This document shows positions 36,760 to 46,200 of a DNA stretch of 60,317 nt, piece after piece. The stretch spans positions 1-60,317 of the forward strand of contig JAFYAS010000037.1 of the NCBI GenBank assembly GCA_017540605.1, given 5' to 3'. The translations under genes were made by a program, and so were the position numbers. The notes below the pieces were generated by a model. It did not search any database. It was not told where the DNA came from and saw nothing but the letters and a program-made list of their open reading frames with translations. The stretch comes from Lachnospiraceae bacterium. GTDB taxonomy: Bacteria; Bacillota; Clostridia; Lachnospirales; Lachnospiraceae. Numbering within the stretch: the stretch's first letter is position 1; each line of letters starts with the position of its first letter.

Positions 36760-37263
36760 ATGAGCTTTGATTATAAGATGTGGCTTGATATACTGGCCAC
36801 GACGATTTTTATAATATTTTTTGTGTTGTCGGTGATCGCCGTAAAAAAGGTGATCAGGCAGAAGGATATAGAGGTGCCCTCGAAGCTTGGTAAAAAAACG
36901 GGACTTATAGAGGTGCTGGATGTGAATCTAGCTCTTTTGGCGGTGGTATTTCTGGTATATACACACCACTATATCTATATTCCTGTGATAGGAGTTTTTG
37001 CATTTTTCATAATGGCACTCACAAGGCTTGAGAGTGGTATGTCGGGGACGGGGATATTTGTGGGTATTTCCTATTTTCCCTATGATAGGATTGATGCCTA
37101 CAAGCTCACCAATGACGATATAAACACATTTCAGATAAAGTTTCGCATTGAAAATAAATGGTATGTTATGAGATGTGATAAAAAACATCTGGGTACCGTT
37201 AATGCGATCATCAGAAGATCGGGGATCAAAAGCCAGGAGGTTATATCTGATTCCCATCAGTAA
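36760..37263 (+). CDS. Small membrane protein of unknown function
   Basis: This 167-residue protein has three hydrophobic segments (about 8-28, 55-67, 70-88) and a soluble C-terminal half (95-167) with alternating beta-type pattern (FPYDRIDAYKL, FQIKFRIENKWYVMR). This resembles the PH-like tails of small clostridial membrane proteins. I do not recognise a named family. It lies between a terminator and pyrB (21-bp gap), so it may be read through into pyrBI. The start is uncertain because the ribosome site is weak (GGGATA). Confidence 0.6.
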   Translation: MSFDYKMWLDILATTIFIIFFVLSVIAVKKVIRQKDIEVPSKLGKKTGLIEVLDVNLALLAVVFLVYTHHYIYIPVIGVFAFFIMALTRLESGMSGTGIFVGISYFPYDRIDAYKLTNDDINTFQIKFRIENKWYVMRCDKKHLGTVNAIIRRSGIKSQEVISDSHQ

Positions 37264-37284
37264 AGATTAGGAGGATTTCAAACA

Positions 37285-38202
37285 ATGAGACATGTGATCG
37301 ATCCAATGGATCTAAGCGTAGCCGAGGTAGACGAGCTTTTGGCTTTGGCTGATGACATCATCAAGGACAAGAGCCGCTATGCAGAGGTGTGTCATGGAAA
37401 GAAGCTAGCAACTCTTTTCTTTGAACCAAGTACAAGAACAAGGTTAAGCTTTGAGGCTGCTATGATGGAGCTTGGAGGAAATGTACTTGGGTTTTCCGAG
37501 GCGGCTTCTTCATCAGCGGCAAAGGGTGAAAGTGTCGGAGATACGGTTAGGGTGGTGTCCTGCTATGCTGATATCATCGCCATGAGACACCCCAAGGAGG
37601 GTGCTCCCATGATGGCTTCCATGAAGTCCTTGGTTCCCATCATCAATGCCGGTGACGGTGGACACAATCATCCAACTCAGACTTTGACTGATATACTTAC
37701 GATTCACAGAGAGAAGGGTAGACTTGACAATCTTACCATAGGATGTTGCGGAGATCTGATGTTTGGACGAACGGTTCACTCGCTTATAAAGGCAATGTCC
37801 AGATATGAGAATGTGAAGTTTATACTCATTTCCCCTGAGGAACTAAAAATCCCAAGCTATATAAAGACAGAGGTACTAAAAAAACAGAATATCGAGTACG
37901 AAGAGGTGACTTCACTTGAGGAGGCTATCCCCAAGCTTGATATCCTCTATATGACCAGAGTTCAGAGAGAGCGTTTCTTCAACGAGGCTGATTATGTGCG
38001 TTTGAAGGACAGCTATATACTTGATAAAGCAAAGCTTAAGGGAGCAAGTAAAGATTTAGCGATCCTTCATCCCCTTCCAAGAGTAAATGAGATATCTACA
38101 GAGGTAGACAACGATCCCAGAGCAAAATATTTTGATCAGGCATTGAATGGCAAGTACATCAGAATGGCACTTATCATGAAGCTTTTGGGTCTTAGTATTT
38201 AA
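37285..38202 (+). CDS. pyrB: Aspartate carbamoyltransferase catalytic chain
   Basis: PyrB carries out the second step of pyrimidine synthesis, carbamoyl phosphate plus aspartate to carbamoyl aspartate. The 305-residue chain has the motif [15 protein letters not shown], the flexible Ser/Lys loop region [24 protein letters not shown], and the aspartate-binding TRVQRERF with HPLPRVNEI. All key residues are present, in contrast to the OTC-like neighbour. pyrI follows 13 bp later. Confidence 0.97.
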   Translation: MRHVIDPMDLSVAEVDELLALADDIIKDKSRYAEVCHGKKLATLFFEPSTRTRLSFEAAMMELGGNVLGFSEAASSSAAKGESVGDTVRVVSCYADIIAMRHPKEGAPMMASMKSLVPIINAGDGGHNHPTQTLTDILTIHREKGRLDNLTIGCCGDLMFGRTVHSLIKAMSRYENVKFILISPEELKIPSYIKTEVLKKQNIEYEEVTSLEEAIPKLDILYMTRVQRERFFNEADYVRLKDSYILDKAKLKGASKDLAILHPLPRVNEISTEVDNDPRAKYFDQALNGKYIRMALIMKLLGLSI

Positions 38203-38215
38203 GGAGGGTTGAGAG

Positions 38216-38641
38216 ATGACAATAGACAGTATTCAAAACGGTATCGTGCTTGACCATATCAGAGCAGGAAGAGCCATGAAGCTTTATCACTATCTTGAGC
38301 TTGACAAGCTTGACTGCACAGTGGCCATCATGAAGAATGTGAAATCCAACAAATACGGAAAAAAGGACATCCTAAAGATCGATGATGACAATGTAGATAT
38401 CAATCTGGATGTGATCGGTTATATTGATCCTGACATCACCGTCAGCATCATCAAGGATGGAAAAACTATTGAAAAGAAGCAGGTGGAAGCACCTGAAAAG
38501 CTTATAAATGTGGTAAAATGTATGAATCCCCGTTGCATCACCACAACAGAGCAGGAAATTGATCAGATATTTAAGCTTACGGATCGTGCCACCAGGACAT
38601 ATCGCTGCGCATATTGCGAGAGTAAATTAAAGGAAAAATAA
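38216..38641 (+). CDS. pyrI: Aspartate carbamoyltransferase regulatory chain
   Basis: This 141-residue chain has an allosteric nucleotide-binding domain (residues 1-95, with IQNGIVLDHIRAGRAMKL) and a C-terminal zinc domain with four cysteines (CMNPRC ... CAYCESK). It assembles with PyrB into the allosterically controlled holoenzyme. The ribosome site AAGGAGGG precedes the ATG. Confidence 0.97.
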   Translation: MTIDSIQNGIVLDHIRAGRAMKLYHYLELDKLDCTVAIMKNVKSNKYGKKDILKIDDDNVDINLDVIGYIDPDITVSIIKDGKTIEKKQVEAPEKLINVVKCMNPRCITTTEQEIDQIFKLTDRATRTYRCAYCESKLKEK

Positions 38642-38666
38642 AAAATGTTTACTTTTCCTTTGTTTG

Positions 38667-38675
38667 TGATATAAT
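38667..38675 (+). promoter_or_regulatory. murA promoter (extended -10)
   Basis: TGATATAAT is an extended -10, with TTTACT (38648-38653) 16 bp upstream as -35. The murA start lies 58 nt downstream. Confidence 0.6.
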
Positions 38676-38732
38676 AGAACAGATTATGAAAAATTTTTAG
38701 ATGCATTTATGATGTATCTAAAGAGGTGTATT

Positions 38733-40034
38733 ATGGAGCAATATGTTATCAAAGGTGGTACTCCGCTACTTGGCGAGGTATCGATAGCAGGCGCAAAGAA
38801 TGCGGCACTTGGTATTCTGGCAGCGGCTGTTATGACCGATGACGAAGTTATAATTGAAAATGTTCCCAATGTAAGAGATACAAGGGTTTTGCTTCAGGCT
38901 ATTCAGGGAATCGGAGCGAGAGTTCATTATCAGGATGAGCATACCGTTTCTATCTGTGGTAAGACCATAAAGAATGACAAGTATCTCTGTGTTGATGACG
39001 AATATATCAGAAAGATACGAGCATCATATTATCTGCTCGGAGCTCTTCTCGGAAAATATAAGCATTCTCAGGTAGCGCTTCCGGGAGGCTGTGATATAGG
39101 TATGAGACCTATCGATCAGCATACCAAGGGATTTAAGGCACTGGGTGCTCAGGTAAGTATTCATCATTCGATGATCACTGCTGAGGCAGAGCATCTTACC
39201 GGAAGTCATATCTATCTCGATGTTGTTTCTGTAGGTGCTACCATCAACATCATGATGGCTGCAGTGCTTGCTGAAGGTAAGACCACTATAGAGAATGCGG
39301 CAAAGGAGCCTCACATAGTTGATGTGGCCAACTTCCTAAACAGTATGGGAGCCAACATCAAGGGTGCCGGTACAGATGTCATCAGGATACGTGGTGTAAA
39401 GCAGCTAAAGGGAACCACTTATTCCATCATTCCCGATCAGATCGAGGCGGGTACATTTATGATGGCAGCGGCAGCTACCAGGGGAGATGTGCTTATCACC
39501 AATGTTATCCCCAAGCACTTGGAGGCTATTACCTCAAAGCTTACGGAGATCGATGCGATCGTAGAGGAATATGATGATGCGGTGAGAGTTCATTGTGAGA
39601 ACAGACTTGGTTCTACCAATATCAAGACCCTTCCCTATCCGGGATTTCCTACTGATATGCAACCCCAGATGGCTGTAACTCTTGGCCTTTCTGAGGGCAC
39701 AAGCATCATTACCGAGAGTATATTCGAGAACAGATTTAAGTATGTCAATGAGCTTGCCAGAATGGGAGCCAATATAAAGGTTGAGGGTAATGTTGCCATC
39801 ATCAACGGAGTGAAGGGATATACCGGAGCCAATGTGATAGCGCCGGATCTTCGTGCCGGAGCCGCACTTGTTATAGCAGGGCTTGTGGCAGACGGCTATA
39901 CCATCATTGACGATATTAAATATATTCAGCGAGGCTACGAGAAGTTCTCAACAAAGCTTCGTGCGCTTGGAGCTTCTATCGAGAGAGTTGAGACGGAAAA
40001 GGAGATACAGAAGTTCAAGCTAAAGACAGGATGA
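38733..40034 (+). CDS. murA: UDP-N-acetylglucosamine 1-carboxyvinyltransferase
   Basis: MurA transfers enolpyruvate from PEP to UDP-GlcNAc, the first committed step of peptidoglycan synthesis. The 433-residue protein has the N-terminal GAKNAALGILAA motif, the catalytic cysteine in PGGCDIGMRPIDQH (about residue 120, the fosfomycin target) and the C-terminal DLRAGAALVIAGL. The start at 38733 (MEQYVIKGG) follows AGAGGTG; an upstream in-frame ATG adds eight non-family residues. Confidence 0.97.
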   Translation: MEQYVIKGGTPLLGEVSIAGAKNAALGILAAAVMTDDEVIIENVPNVRDTRVLLQAIQGIGARVHYQDEHTVSICGKTIKNDKYLCVDDEYIRKIRASYYLLGALLGKYKHSQVALPGGCDIGMRPIDQHTKGFKALGAQVSIHHSMITAEAEHLTGSHIYLDVVSVGATINIMMAAVLAEGKTTIENAAKEPHIVDVANFLNSMGANIKGAGTDVIRIRGVKQLKGTTYSIIPDQIEAGTFMMAAAATRGDVLITNVIPKHLEAITSKLTEIDAIVEEYDDAVRVHCENRLGSTNIKTLPYPGFPTDMQPQMAVTLGLSEGTSIITESIFENRFKYVNELARMGANIKVEGNVAIINGVKGYTGANVIAPDLRAGAALVIAGLVADGYTIIDDIKYIQRGYEKFSTKLRALGASIERVETEKEIQKFKLKTG

Positions 40035-40070
40035 TTTTTTCATTTCTTTTCATACAGTCCTTCTTAAACG

Positions 40071-40120
40071 GAAGCTCCCGTTCTGAACAAAAGAGTCAGG
40101 GCGGGAGCTTCTAATTTTAC
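40071..40120 (+). terminator. murA terminator
   Basis: GGAAGCTCCCG pairs with CGGGAGCTTC across a 20-nt loop, followed by TAATTTTA. Confidence 0.7.
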
Positions 40121-40127
40121 CGGCGCA

Positions 40128-40170
40128 AGAGTTTCTCAAGAGAAACTCTATGAGTTAGTCAAAACTAACC
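40128..40170 (+). other. Two hairpins in front of the ferredoxin promoter
   Basis: A perfect 10-bp hairpin, AGAGTTTCTC-AA-GAGAAACTCT (40128-40149), is followed at once by GTTAGT/ACTAAC. They lie between the murA terminator and the ferredoxin promoter and have no T-run; their role is unclear. Confidence 0.5.
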
Positions 40171-40211
40171 AAATAATCAAAAAGATCACGGATATTTTTG
40201 TGAATTTTTAC

Positions 40212-40240
40212 TTGCTAATCTCGGTTCAATAGGGTAAAAT
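40212..40240 (+). promoter_or_regulatory. Ferredoxin promoter
   Basis: TTGCTA (40212-40217) and TAAAAT (40235-40240) are separated by 17 bp, 44 nt before the ferredoxin ATG. Confidence 0.65.
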
Positions 40241-40284
40241 AGCCACATAAGCAATGACAAAGACTAATAAAGGAGGAAACTGAA

Positions 40285-40455
40285 ATGGCATTTGTTATAA
40301 ACGATGGTTGCGTTATGTGCGGTGCATGTGCAAGCGCTTGTCCCGTTGGTGCTATCAGCGAGGGCGACGGCAAGTATGAGATCGATCCCGATACCTGCAT
40401 CTCTTGTGGAAGCTGCGCAGGAGCTTGTCCTACCGGAGTTATCTCTGAGGGCTAA
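40285..40455 (+). CDS. 2[4Fe-4S] ferredoxin
   Basis: This 56-residue clostridial-type ferredoxin has two CxxCxxCxxxCP cluster motifs (CVMCGACASACP and CISCGSCAGACP), each followed by the usual Gly-Ala/Val-Ile. It is a low-potential electron carrier for pyruvate oxidation, hydrogenase and Rnf-type reactions in anaerobes. It has a strong ribosome site (AAGGAGGAAA), its own promoter and its own terminator, as expected for an abundant monocistronic protein. Confidence 0.97.
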   Translation: MAFVINDGCVMCGACASACPVGAISEGDGKYEIDPDTCISCGSCAGACPTGVISEG

Positions 40456-40477
40456 GCCGACAGATATCAAGATGTTG

Positions 40478-40512
40478 AAAAACCGATTCCTATCATGGGG
40501 GTCGGTTTTTTC
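40478..40512 (+). terminator. Ferredoxin terminator
   Basis: AAAAACCGA pairs with TCGGTTTTT around a 15-nt loop, ending in TTTTTT. Confidence 0.85.
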
Positions 40513-40584
40513 TTTGTTGAATATAGACTTAAAGCCTTGTATAATCGTAGATGGCGGAATTCGTATTTTAGGAGCGTGGTATAT

Positions 40585-41214
40585 ATGACAAAAAAGCAAA
40601 GGGCACTTGCAATCGTAGAGCTATTAAAAAAAGAATATCCTGAGGCTTTATGCACCCTTGATTATGACGAGGCATGGAAGCTTTTGGTGAGCGTAAGGCT
40701 TGCAGCCCAATGTACTGATGCCAGGGTGAATATCGTCACAGAAAAGCTTTTTGACGTATATCCGAGCGTTGAAGCATTGGCTTTGGCTGATGTAAAGGAT
40801 ATAGAGGATATTGTTAAGCCTTGTGGTCTCGGACCTTCAAAGGCAAGGGATATCAGTGCTGCCATGAAGCTCCTTCACGAAAAATACAATGATCATGTGC
40901 CCGGAGATTTTGACGTGCTTTTGAAGCTTCCTGGAGTTGGGAGAAAGAGTGCTAACCTTATCATGGGAGATGTGTTCGGAAAGCCTGCTATAGTCACGGA
41001 TACTCATCTTATAAGGCTTTCGAATCGATTTGGTCTGGTGGAGACCAAGGATCCAAAGAAGGTTGAGATGGAGCTTATAAAGCTTATACCTCCCGAAGAG
41101 AGCAATGATTTTTGTCATAGAGCAGTTCTTCACGGAAGGGCTTTATGTACGGCCAGAAGTCCCAAGTGTGAGGCTTGTCCCATAAGTGAAGTATGTAAAA
41201 GGGTGGGGGTATAG
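40585..41214 (+). CDS. nth: Endonuclease III
   Basis: This 209-residue base-excision-repair glycosylase/AP lyase shows the helix-hairpin-helix LPGVGRKSANLI with catalytic Lys, the catalytic Asp in VTDTHLIRL, and a C-terminal 4Fe-4S site with spacing C-x6-C-x2-C-x5-C (CTARSPKCEACPISEVC). The start at 40585 follows AGGAGCG and matches the family; the longer in-frame extension overlaps the ferredoxin terminator. Confidence 0.96.
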   Translation: MTKKQRALAIVELLKKEYPEALCTLDYDEAWKLLVSVRLAAQCTDARVNIVTEKLFDVYPSVEALALADVKDIEDIVKPCGLGPSKARDISAAMKLLHEKYNDHVPGDFDVLLKLPGVGRKSANLIMGDVFGKPAIVTDTHLIRLSNRFGLVETKDPKKVEMELIKLIPPEESNDFCHRAVLHGRALCTARSPKCEACPISEVCKRVGV

Positions 41215-41218
41215 ATAA

Positions 41219-41707
41219 ATGGATGAAAAGGAATATTATGATATATCGGAGCTTTCCGATGTCCGTGATGAGTCTGATCAGCTTGTTGTATATGTAGATG
41301 GAAGCTATGATCACAGTATAAAAAGGTATGCTTATGGTTGTGTGTACCTCACTCCTGAGGGAGAGCTTCATACTGAATACGGCGGAGATTCCAAGGAAGA
41401 GGTTGCGGCGTCAAGAAATGTATCAGGTGAGATGTTAGGTAGTATGCATGCCGTAAAGTGGTGCATAGAAAAGGGCTATAAAAGTATAAAGATCTGCTAT
41501 GATTATGCGGGTATAGAGATGTGGGCTACAGGTGGATGGAAGACTAAGAATCCTCTTACAAAGATGTATGCCGAGTATATGAAAAGGCAAATGACGAGAG
41601 TTAAGGTCACATTTCAAAAGGTGACGGCTCATACAGGGAACAAGTATAACGAGCTTGCGGATAAGCTTGCCAAGGAGGGACTTCTTGGCAATAGTGAGGA
41701 CAAATGA
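41219..41707 (+). CDS. rnhA: Ribonuclease H-like protein
   Basis: This 162-residue RNase H-fold protein has the acidic core: Asp in VVYVDGSYD, Glu in SGEMLGSMHAV, Asp in ICYDYAGIEMWATGGWK and the C-terminal Asp in NELADKLAKEG, with the His of TAHTGNKYNE. It probably removes RNA from RNA-DNA hybrids. It begins 4 bp after nth and ends close to or overlapping pth, suggesting a DNA-repair/translation operon. Confidence 0.85.
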   Translation: MDEKEYYDISELSDVRDESDQLVVYVDGSYDHSIKRYAYGCVYLTPEGELHTEYGGDSKEEVAASRNVSGEMLGSMHAVKWCIEKGYKSIKICYDYAGIEMWATGGWKTKNPLTKMYAEYMKRQMTRVKVTFQKVTAHTGNKYNELADKLAKEGLLGNSEDK

Positions 41708-41763
41708 TAGATTTTTTAAAAAGATTATTTGAGAAAGATGAAGAAGACGAAGCGGGTGATATT

Positions 41764-42339
41764 ATGAAGATAATAGTAGGGCTTGGAAATCCTACCATGC
41801 AATATAACGGAACAAGGCACAATATAGGATTTTCTGTAATAGACGAGTTGGCTGAAAGGCATGGGATCAGACTTGATGGGAAAAAGCATAAGGCGGTATT
41901 TGGAAAGGGCATGATAGGAAGCGAGAAGGTGATACTCGCCATGCCTCAGACCTATATGAATCTAAGCGGCGAGTCTGTCAGGGAGCTTTTTGATTATTAC
42001 AAGGTGGATGTGGAGGATATCATAGTAGTCTATGATGATATCAACCTTGATGTGGGAAGACTTCGAGTCAGAAAGAAGGGCAGTGCCGGCGGTCACAATG
42101 GTATGAAAAATATCATAAAGCATCTTGGAAGTGAGAGCTTTCCCAGAGTCCGGGTGGGAGTAGGTGAAAAGCCGAAGCAGATGGATCTTGCAGATTATGT
42201 ACTTTCAAGGTTTAAAGAGGATGAGCTCCCTCTTATCCGAGAGGGGTGCTCTGCTGCCTGTGACGCCATAGAAATGATCATAGAAAAGGATGTTGATACG
42301 GCTATGAACGCTTGTAACTGTAAGCAGCGAAGCTGCTGA
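41764..42339 (+). CDS. pth: Peptidyl-tRNA hydrolase
   Basis: Pth releases peptides from drop-off peptidyl-tRNA. The 191-residue enzyme begins MKIIVGLGNP and has the catalytic His in GTRHNIGF, the PQTYMNLSGESV stretch, DDINLDVGRLRVRKKGSAGGHNG and RVRVGVGEKP. The start at 41764 gives the usual family length. An in-frame ATG at 41704 overlaps the RNase H stop (ATGA) with a GAGG site and would add a 20-residue acidic N-terminus, so it remains possible. Confidence 0.95.
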   Translation: MKIIVGLGNPTMQYNGTRHNIGFSVIDELAERHGIRLDGKKHKAVFGKGMIGSEKVILAMPQTYMNLSGESVRELFDYYKVDVEDIIVVYDDINLDVGRLRVRKKGSAGGHNGMKNIIKHLGSESFPRVRVGVGEKPKQMDLADYVLSRFKEDELPLIREGCSAACDAIEMIIEKDVDTAMNACNCKQRSC

Positions 42340-42353
42340 AAGGTTATAAAATC

Positions 42354-42382
42354 TTGCAATAAAGGCGCGCAAGCGGTATAAT
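42354..42382 (+). promoter_or_regulatory. pgcA promoter
   Basis: TTGCAA (42354-42359), 17-bp spacer, then TATAAT (42377-42382). The spacer holds the palindrome GCGCGC. Confidence 0.8.
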
Positions 42383-42441
42383 AGACAGGATTGACTAAGC
42401 AATCATGCATATAAAATAGATAAGTATCAAGGAGTAAATTT

Positions 42442-44169
42442 ATGAATTGGAATGCAGTATACAACGAGTGGATGACAAATCCCTATTTCGACGAGAAAAC
42501 AAAGGCTGAGCTTACCTCCATCGAGGAAAATGAGGAGGAGCTTGAGGATCGTTTTTACAGAGAGCTTGAGTTCGGTACCGGTGGTCTTCGAGGAGTTATA
42601 GGAGCGGGTACCAACAGGATGAATATCTACACAGTGAGAAAGGCTACTCAGGGTCTTGCCAACTATATTAAATCTCAAAAGGGCGAGGACAAGGGTGTGG
42701 CTATCGCATTTGATTCAAGAAGGATGTCTCCTGAGTTTGCGAGAGAGGCTTGTCTTTGCCTCAATGCAAACGGTATAAAGACCTATATCTTTGACAGCCT
42801 TCGTCCCACACCGGAGCTTTCATTTGCAGTGAGAGAGCTTCACTGCATCGCGGGTATCGTGATCACTGCAAGCCACAACCCTTCAGAATACAACGGATAC
42901 AAGGTGTATTGGGAGGATGGAGCACAGATCACTCCCCCTCACGATAAGAATATACTCGCTGAGGTTGCCAAGGTAAAGAGCTACGATGAGGTTTATACCA
43001 TGGAGCTTGCCGATGCCATAGGAAAGGGACTTTACAACCTGATCGGCGAGGATATGGATGACAGATATATGCTGGCTTTGAAAAAGCAGAGCATTCATCC
43101 CGAGGTCATAAAGGAGATGGCCGAGGATATCAAGATAGTTTATACTCCCCTTCACGGAACAGGCAATCTGCCTGTTAGACGTGTGCTCAAGGAGCTGGGC
43201 TTTAAGAATGTATATGTGGTTGAGGAGCAGAAGCTTCCCGATGGTAATTTCCCTACGGTTTCTTATCCAAATCCTGAGGATCCCAAGGCATTTGCCCTTG
43301 CTTTGAAGCTTGCTAAGGCTGTGGATGCGGATATCATCCTCGCCACCGATCCCGATGCTGACAGATTGGGTGTATATGCCAAGGATACAAAGACCGGGGA
43401 ATATGTAAGCTTTACCGGTAATATGAGCGGCATGCTGATCGCTGAGTATATACTTCGTGAGAGAAAGGCAGTAGGAACTCTTCCCGACAATGCTGCCCTT
43501 GTAAAGACTATAGTTACCACCAATATGACAGATGTTCTCTGCGAGGATTACAAGGTAAAGATGATAGAGACTCTTACAGGCTTTAAGTTCATCGGTGAGC
43601 AGATCAAGCTTTTTGAAGAGAACAATTCCTATGAGTATGTATTTGGTCTTGAAGAGAGCTACGGTTGCCTTGCAGGAACCTATGCAAGAGATAAGGATGC
43701 CTGTGTCGCCGTGATGATGCTTTGCGAGGTAGCAGCCTGGTACAAGAAGAACGGCAAGACTCTTTGGGATGGCATGCTTGATATCTATGGTAAGTACGGC
43801 TTTTTCCGAGAGGATCTTAAGACCATTACTTTAAAGGGCATAAACGGCGCCGAGCAGATAAAGGCGATCATGGAGAAGCTTAGAAGTAATCCGCCAAAGA
43901 CCATAGGAGGTATCTCTGTAAACGAGCTTCGTGACTACAGTACATCTATCGGAAAGAAGCTTGAGGACGGAAGTGAGTATGAGCTTGCTTTACCTAAGTC
44001 TAATGTGCTCTATTTTGATATGGCCGATAACTGTTGGTGCTGTGCAAGACCTTCGGGAACCGAGCCAAAGATCAAGTTCTATATAGGAGTGAAGGCCGGA
44101 AGTCTTGAAGAAGCTGATGAGCTTCTTAAGAAGGTTACAGGCGACCTTATGGATTTGGTAGAGGGATAA
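42442..44169 (+). CDS. pgcA: Alpha-phosphoglucomutase / phosphohexomutase
   Basis: PgcA interconverts glucose-1-phosphate and glucose-6-phosphate, or related sugars. The 575-residue enzyme resembles Bacillus PgcA throughout (ELEFGTGGLRGVIGAGTNRMN). It shows the phosphoserine loop ITASHNPSEYNGYK, the metal-binding DPDADRLG, the sugar-binding GLEESYGC and the phosphate-binding PSGTEPKIKFY. It has its own promoter. It may feed cell-wall and polysaccharide precursors. Confidence 0.95.
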   Translation: MNWNAVYNEWMTNPYFDEKTKAELTSIEENEEELEDRFYRELEFGTGGLRGVIGAGTNRMNIYTVRKATQGLANYIKSQKGEDKGVAIAFDSRRMSPEFAREACLCLNANGIKTYIFDSLRPTPELSFAVRELHCIAGIVITASHNPSEYNGYKVYWEDGAQITPPHDKNILAEVAKVKSYDEVYTMELADAIGKGLYNLIGEDMDDRYMLALKKQSIHPEVIKEMAEDIKIVYTPLHGTGNLPVRRVLKELGFKNVYVVEEQKLPDGNFPTVSYPNPEDPKAFALALKLAKAVDADIILATDPDADRLGVYAKDTKTGEYVSFTGNMSGMLIAEYILRERKAVGTLPDNAALVKTIVTTNMTDVLCEDYKVKMIETLTGFKFIGEQIKLFEENNSYEYVFGLEESYGCLAGTYARDKDACVAVMMLCEVAAWYKKNGKTLWDGMLDIYGKYGFFREDLKTITLKGINGAEQIKAIMEKLRSNPPKTIGGISVNELRDYSTSIGKKLEDGSEYELALPKSNVLYFDMADNCWCCARPSGTEPKIKFYIGVKAGSLEEADELLKKVTGDLMDLVEG

Positions 44170-44233
44170 AAGATTAAGAGTAATATGGTATATATGTTAG
44201 CTTGAAATTGCTGTATGACTTGAAGGTGTACCT

Positions 44234-46135
44234 ATGGCAGATTCGAAGAATAATCACAAAAGAATAAAGAAATTTGGACTGCTGCAGATTGGAGTATGCG
44301 TGTTCTGCTGTATAGCTTTTCTGTTCTTGGTTTTTCTCAATTTCAGAGAGCTTTTTCAGGTGAGCATGGATAATGTTTATAGGAACTGCGAGAACAATTA
44401 TCTGAGTGTTTCTGCTGAGCTTGACAGATATCTATTAACTGCTGATGATACTATTTCCACTGTTTGCCGGGAGATCGAGAGGATGCAGGCAAAGGGTGCT
44501 GATAATGATGCCATCAGAGATTATCTGGAGTGGGAAAGCACGAAGATAGATAAGACCCTTGCTGAGAATTCTACAGGTGTTTACGGTTATATCAATGATG
44601 AATATATTGATGGAACGGGATGGACTCCGGAGGAGGGCTTTGTAGCAAATGAACGCCCCTGGTACAAGGATGCTGTGGAACGAGAAGGAAAGGTGGCTCA
44701 TGTTTCTCCCTATCTTGATGTAAAAACCGGTGATATAGTGATCACCATAAGTAAGCTTTTGTCAGACGGCTATAGTGTAGTGGCCTTGGATCTTAAGACC
44801 ACAAGGCTTCAGGAGATCGTGTCTGAGATCACATCCATGGAGGGCTACAATGAGGATGGGATGAATGATTCCTATTATGATAGCAGTTCTCTTTTCCTGA
44901 TTGATAAGGCGGGAAGTGTTGTAGTTCATTCCAAAAAGGATGAACAGCAAAAGGACTATCTTCATGATAGTGACAAAGAGACTCAATATGTGGTTCGTAG
45001 AGTTATTGAGGAAGGCAAGGTTGGCTTTGTCGCTGGAACAGGCAATTCAGAAACTGTATGCATGGTAGGAGAGCTTAATGATGAGTGGTATCTCTTTTCA
45101 ATGCTTTCATTTGAAGAAGTATTTAGCCATACTCTTAAGGTTTTATGGATCTCAATGCTTGTGGGAGCCCTTGGAAGTGTAGGGATCATTTTCATCATAA
45201 TCAGTCTTGCGATCAGAAGATACAGGGCGGAATCCCTAAATCAAAAGGTCAATTCCATAGCCGGTATATACCTGACTATGCAGCAGATATATTTAAATGA
45301 CAATACATTTGATACCATCAGCTGTGAATCGAAGGCTCTTAAGGCTATCATGAAGGGAAGACATAAGCAGGCTGCCGAAGTCAATGCCGAGGCCTTTGAC
45401 AGGTTCACGGATGAGAGATCAAAGGAGAATATGGCGGAGTTTGCAAGGCTTGATAATCTGCCTGAGAGAATGGGAGAGGACAGTGTCCTAACCGCTGAGT
45501 TTATGGATAGTAGGGGACTTTGGTGTCGTGCCCGTTATATAGAGACAGAAAGAGACGAGAGTGGAAAGGTTTCAAGTGTTCTTCTCGTTGTAGAGAATAT
45601 TGATAAAGAGAAGCGTGACAGAGAGCATCTTCGTTATCTTTCGGAGACTGATCGCATGACAGGTATCAACAATCGAGGAAGTGGTGAGAGCAAGATCAGG
45701 GATTATCTTGCCGAGGGAAAATCAGGTATGTTCATCCTTCTCGATGTTGATAAGTTCAAGGATATAAATGATCGATTTGGTCATGGTGTGGGCGATAAGG
45801 CACTCATTTCCCTTGCCAATGCAATGAAGACGACCTTTAGGGAAAGAGATGTGATCATGCGTTTAGGTGGAGATGAATTTGCCGCTTATGTGCCGACCAT
45901 CTGTGATGAGGCGGCTGCCGAGCCTGTTATGAACCGCTTTTTCGCCAATATAGATAAGATCGATATAGAGGAGCTGATGTATCGTCCTGTAAAGGTGAGT
46001 GTGGGTGCTGCCTTCTACTGTGATGATGATAAGTTCACCTTTGAGGAGCTATATAGAAGAGCCGACGAAGGAACCTACAACAGCAAGAAGCATAAGGGCA
46101 ATTATGTGACCTACTATAAAGGCGAGAGCGAGTAA
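44234..46135 (+). CDS. Membrane sensor diguanylate cyclase (Cache-like/GGDEF)
   Basis: This 633-residue protein has an N-terminal transmembrane helix (about 15-37) and an extracytoplasmic dCache-like domain (about 40-295; GWTPEEGFVANERPWYKDAV and DIVITISKLL are typical). A second helix (about 298-325) is followed by a linker with PAS-like features and a C-terminal GGDEF domain with intact RLGGDEFAAY and VDKFKDINDRFGH. It is predicted to sense an external small molecule and make c-di-GMP. No EAL domain is attached. Confidence 0.92.
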   Translation: MADSKNNHKRIKKFGLLQIGVCVFCCIAFLFLVFLNFRELFQVSMDNVYRNCENNYLSVSAELDRYLLTADDTISTVCREIERMQAKGADNDAIRDYLEWESTKIDKTLAENSTGVYGYINDEYIDGTGWTPEEGFVANERPWYKDAVEREGKVAHVSPYLDVKTGDIVITISKLLSDGYSVVALDLKTTRLQEIVSEITSMEGYNEDGMNDSYYDSSSLFLIDKAGSVVVHSKKDEQQKDYLHDSDKETQYVVRRVIEEGKVGFVAGTGNSETVCMVGELNDEWYLFSMLSFEEVFSHTLKVLWISMLVGALGSVGIIFIIISLAIRRYRAESLNQKVNSIAGIYLTMQQIYLNDNTFDTISCESKALKAIMKGRHKQAAEVNAEAFDRFTDERSKENMAEFARLDNLPERMGEDSVLTAEFMDSRGLWCRARYIETERDESGKVSSVLLVVENIDKEKRDREHLRYLSETDRMTGINNRGSGESKIRDYLAEGKSGMFILLDVDKFKDINDRFGHGVGDKALISLANAMKTTFRERDVIMRLGGDEFAAYVPTICDEAAAEPVMNRFFANIDKIDIEELMYRPVKVSVGAAFYCDDDKFTFEELYRRADEGTYNSKKHKGNYVTYYKGESE

Positions 46136-46139
46136 TAAC

Positions 46140-46168
46140 TTGACAAATATTATTTATGCTTGCATAAT
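46140..46168 (+). promoter_or_regulatory. ileS promoter
   Basis: Consensus TTGACA (46140-46145), 17-bp spacer, CATAAT (46163-46168). The ATG is 33 nt downstream, leaving no room for a T-box leader. Confidence 0.75.
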
Positions 46169-46200
46169 GAAACGAAATGACAATATAAGGAGCAAAGATT

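Noticed and set aside
41704..41763. Longer N-terminus of peptidyl-tRNA hydrolase
   Set aside because: The ATG overlaps the RNase H stop and has a fair ribosome site, but the extra 20 acidic residues exceed the family N-terminus; kept as an alternative only.
46136..46200. T-box leader before ileS
   Set aside because: The promoter -10 is only 33 nt from the start codon, leaving no room.
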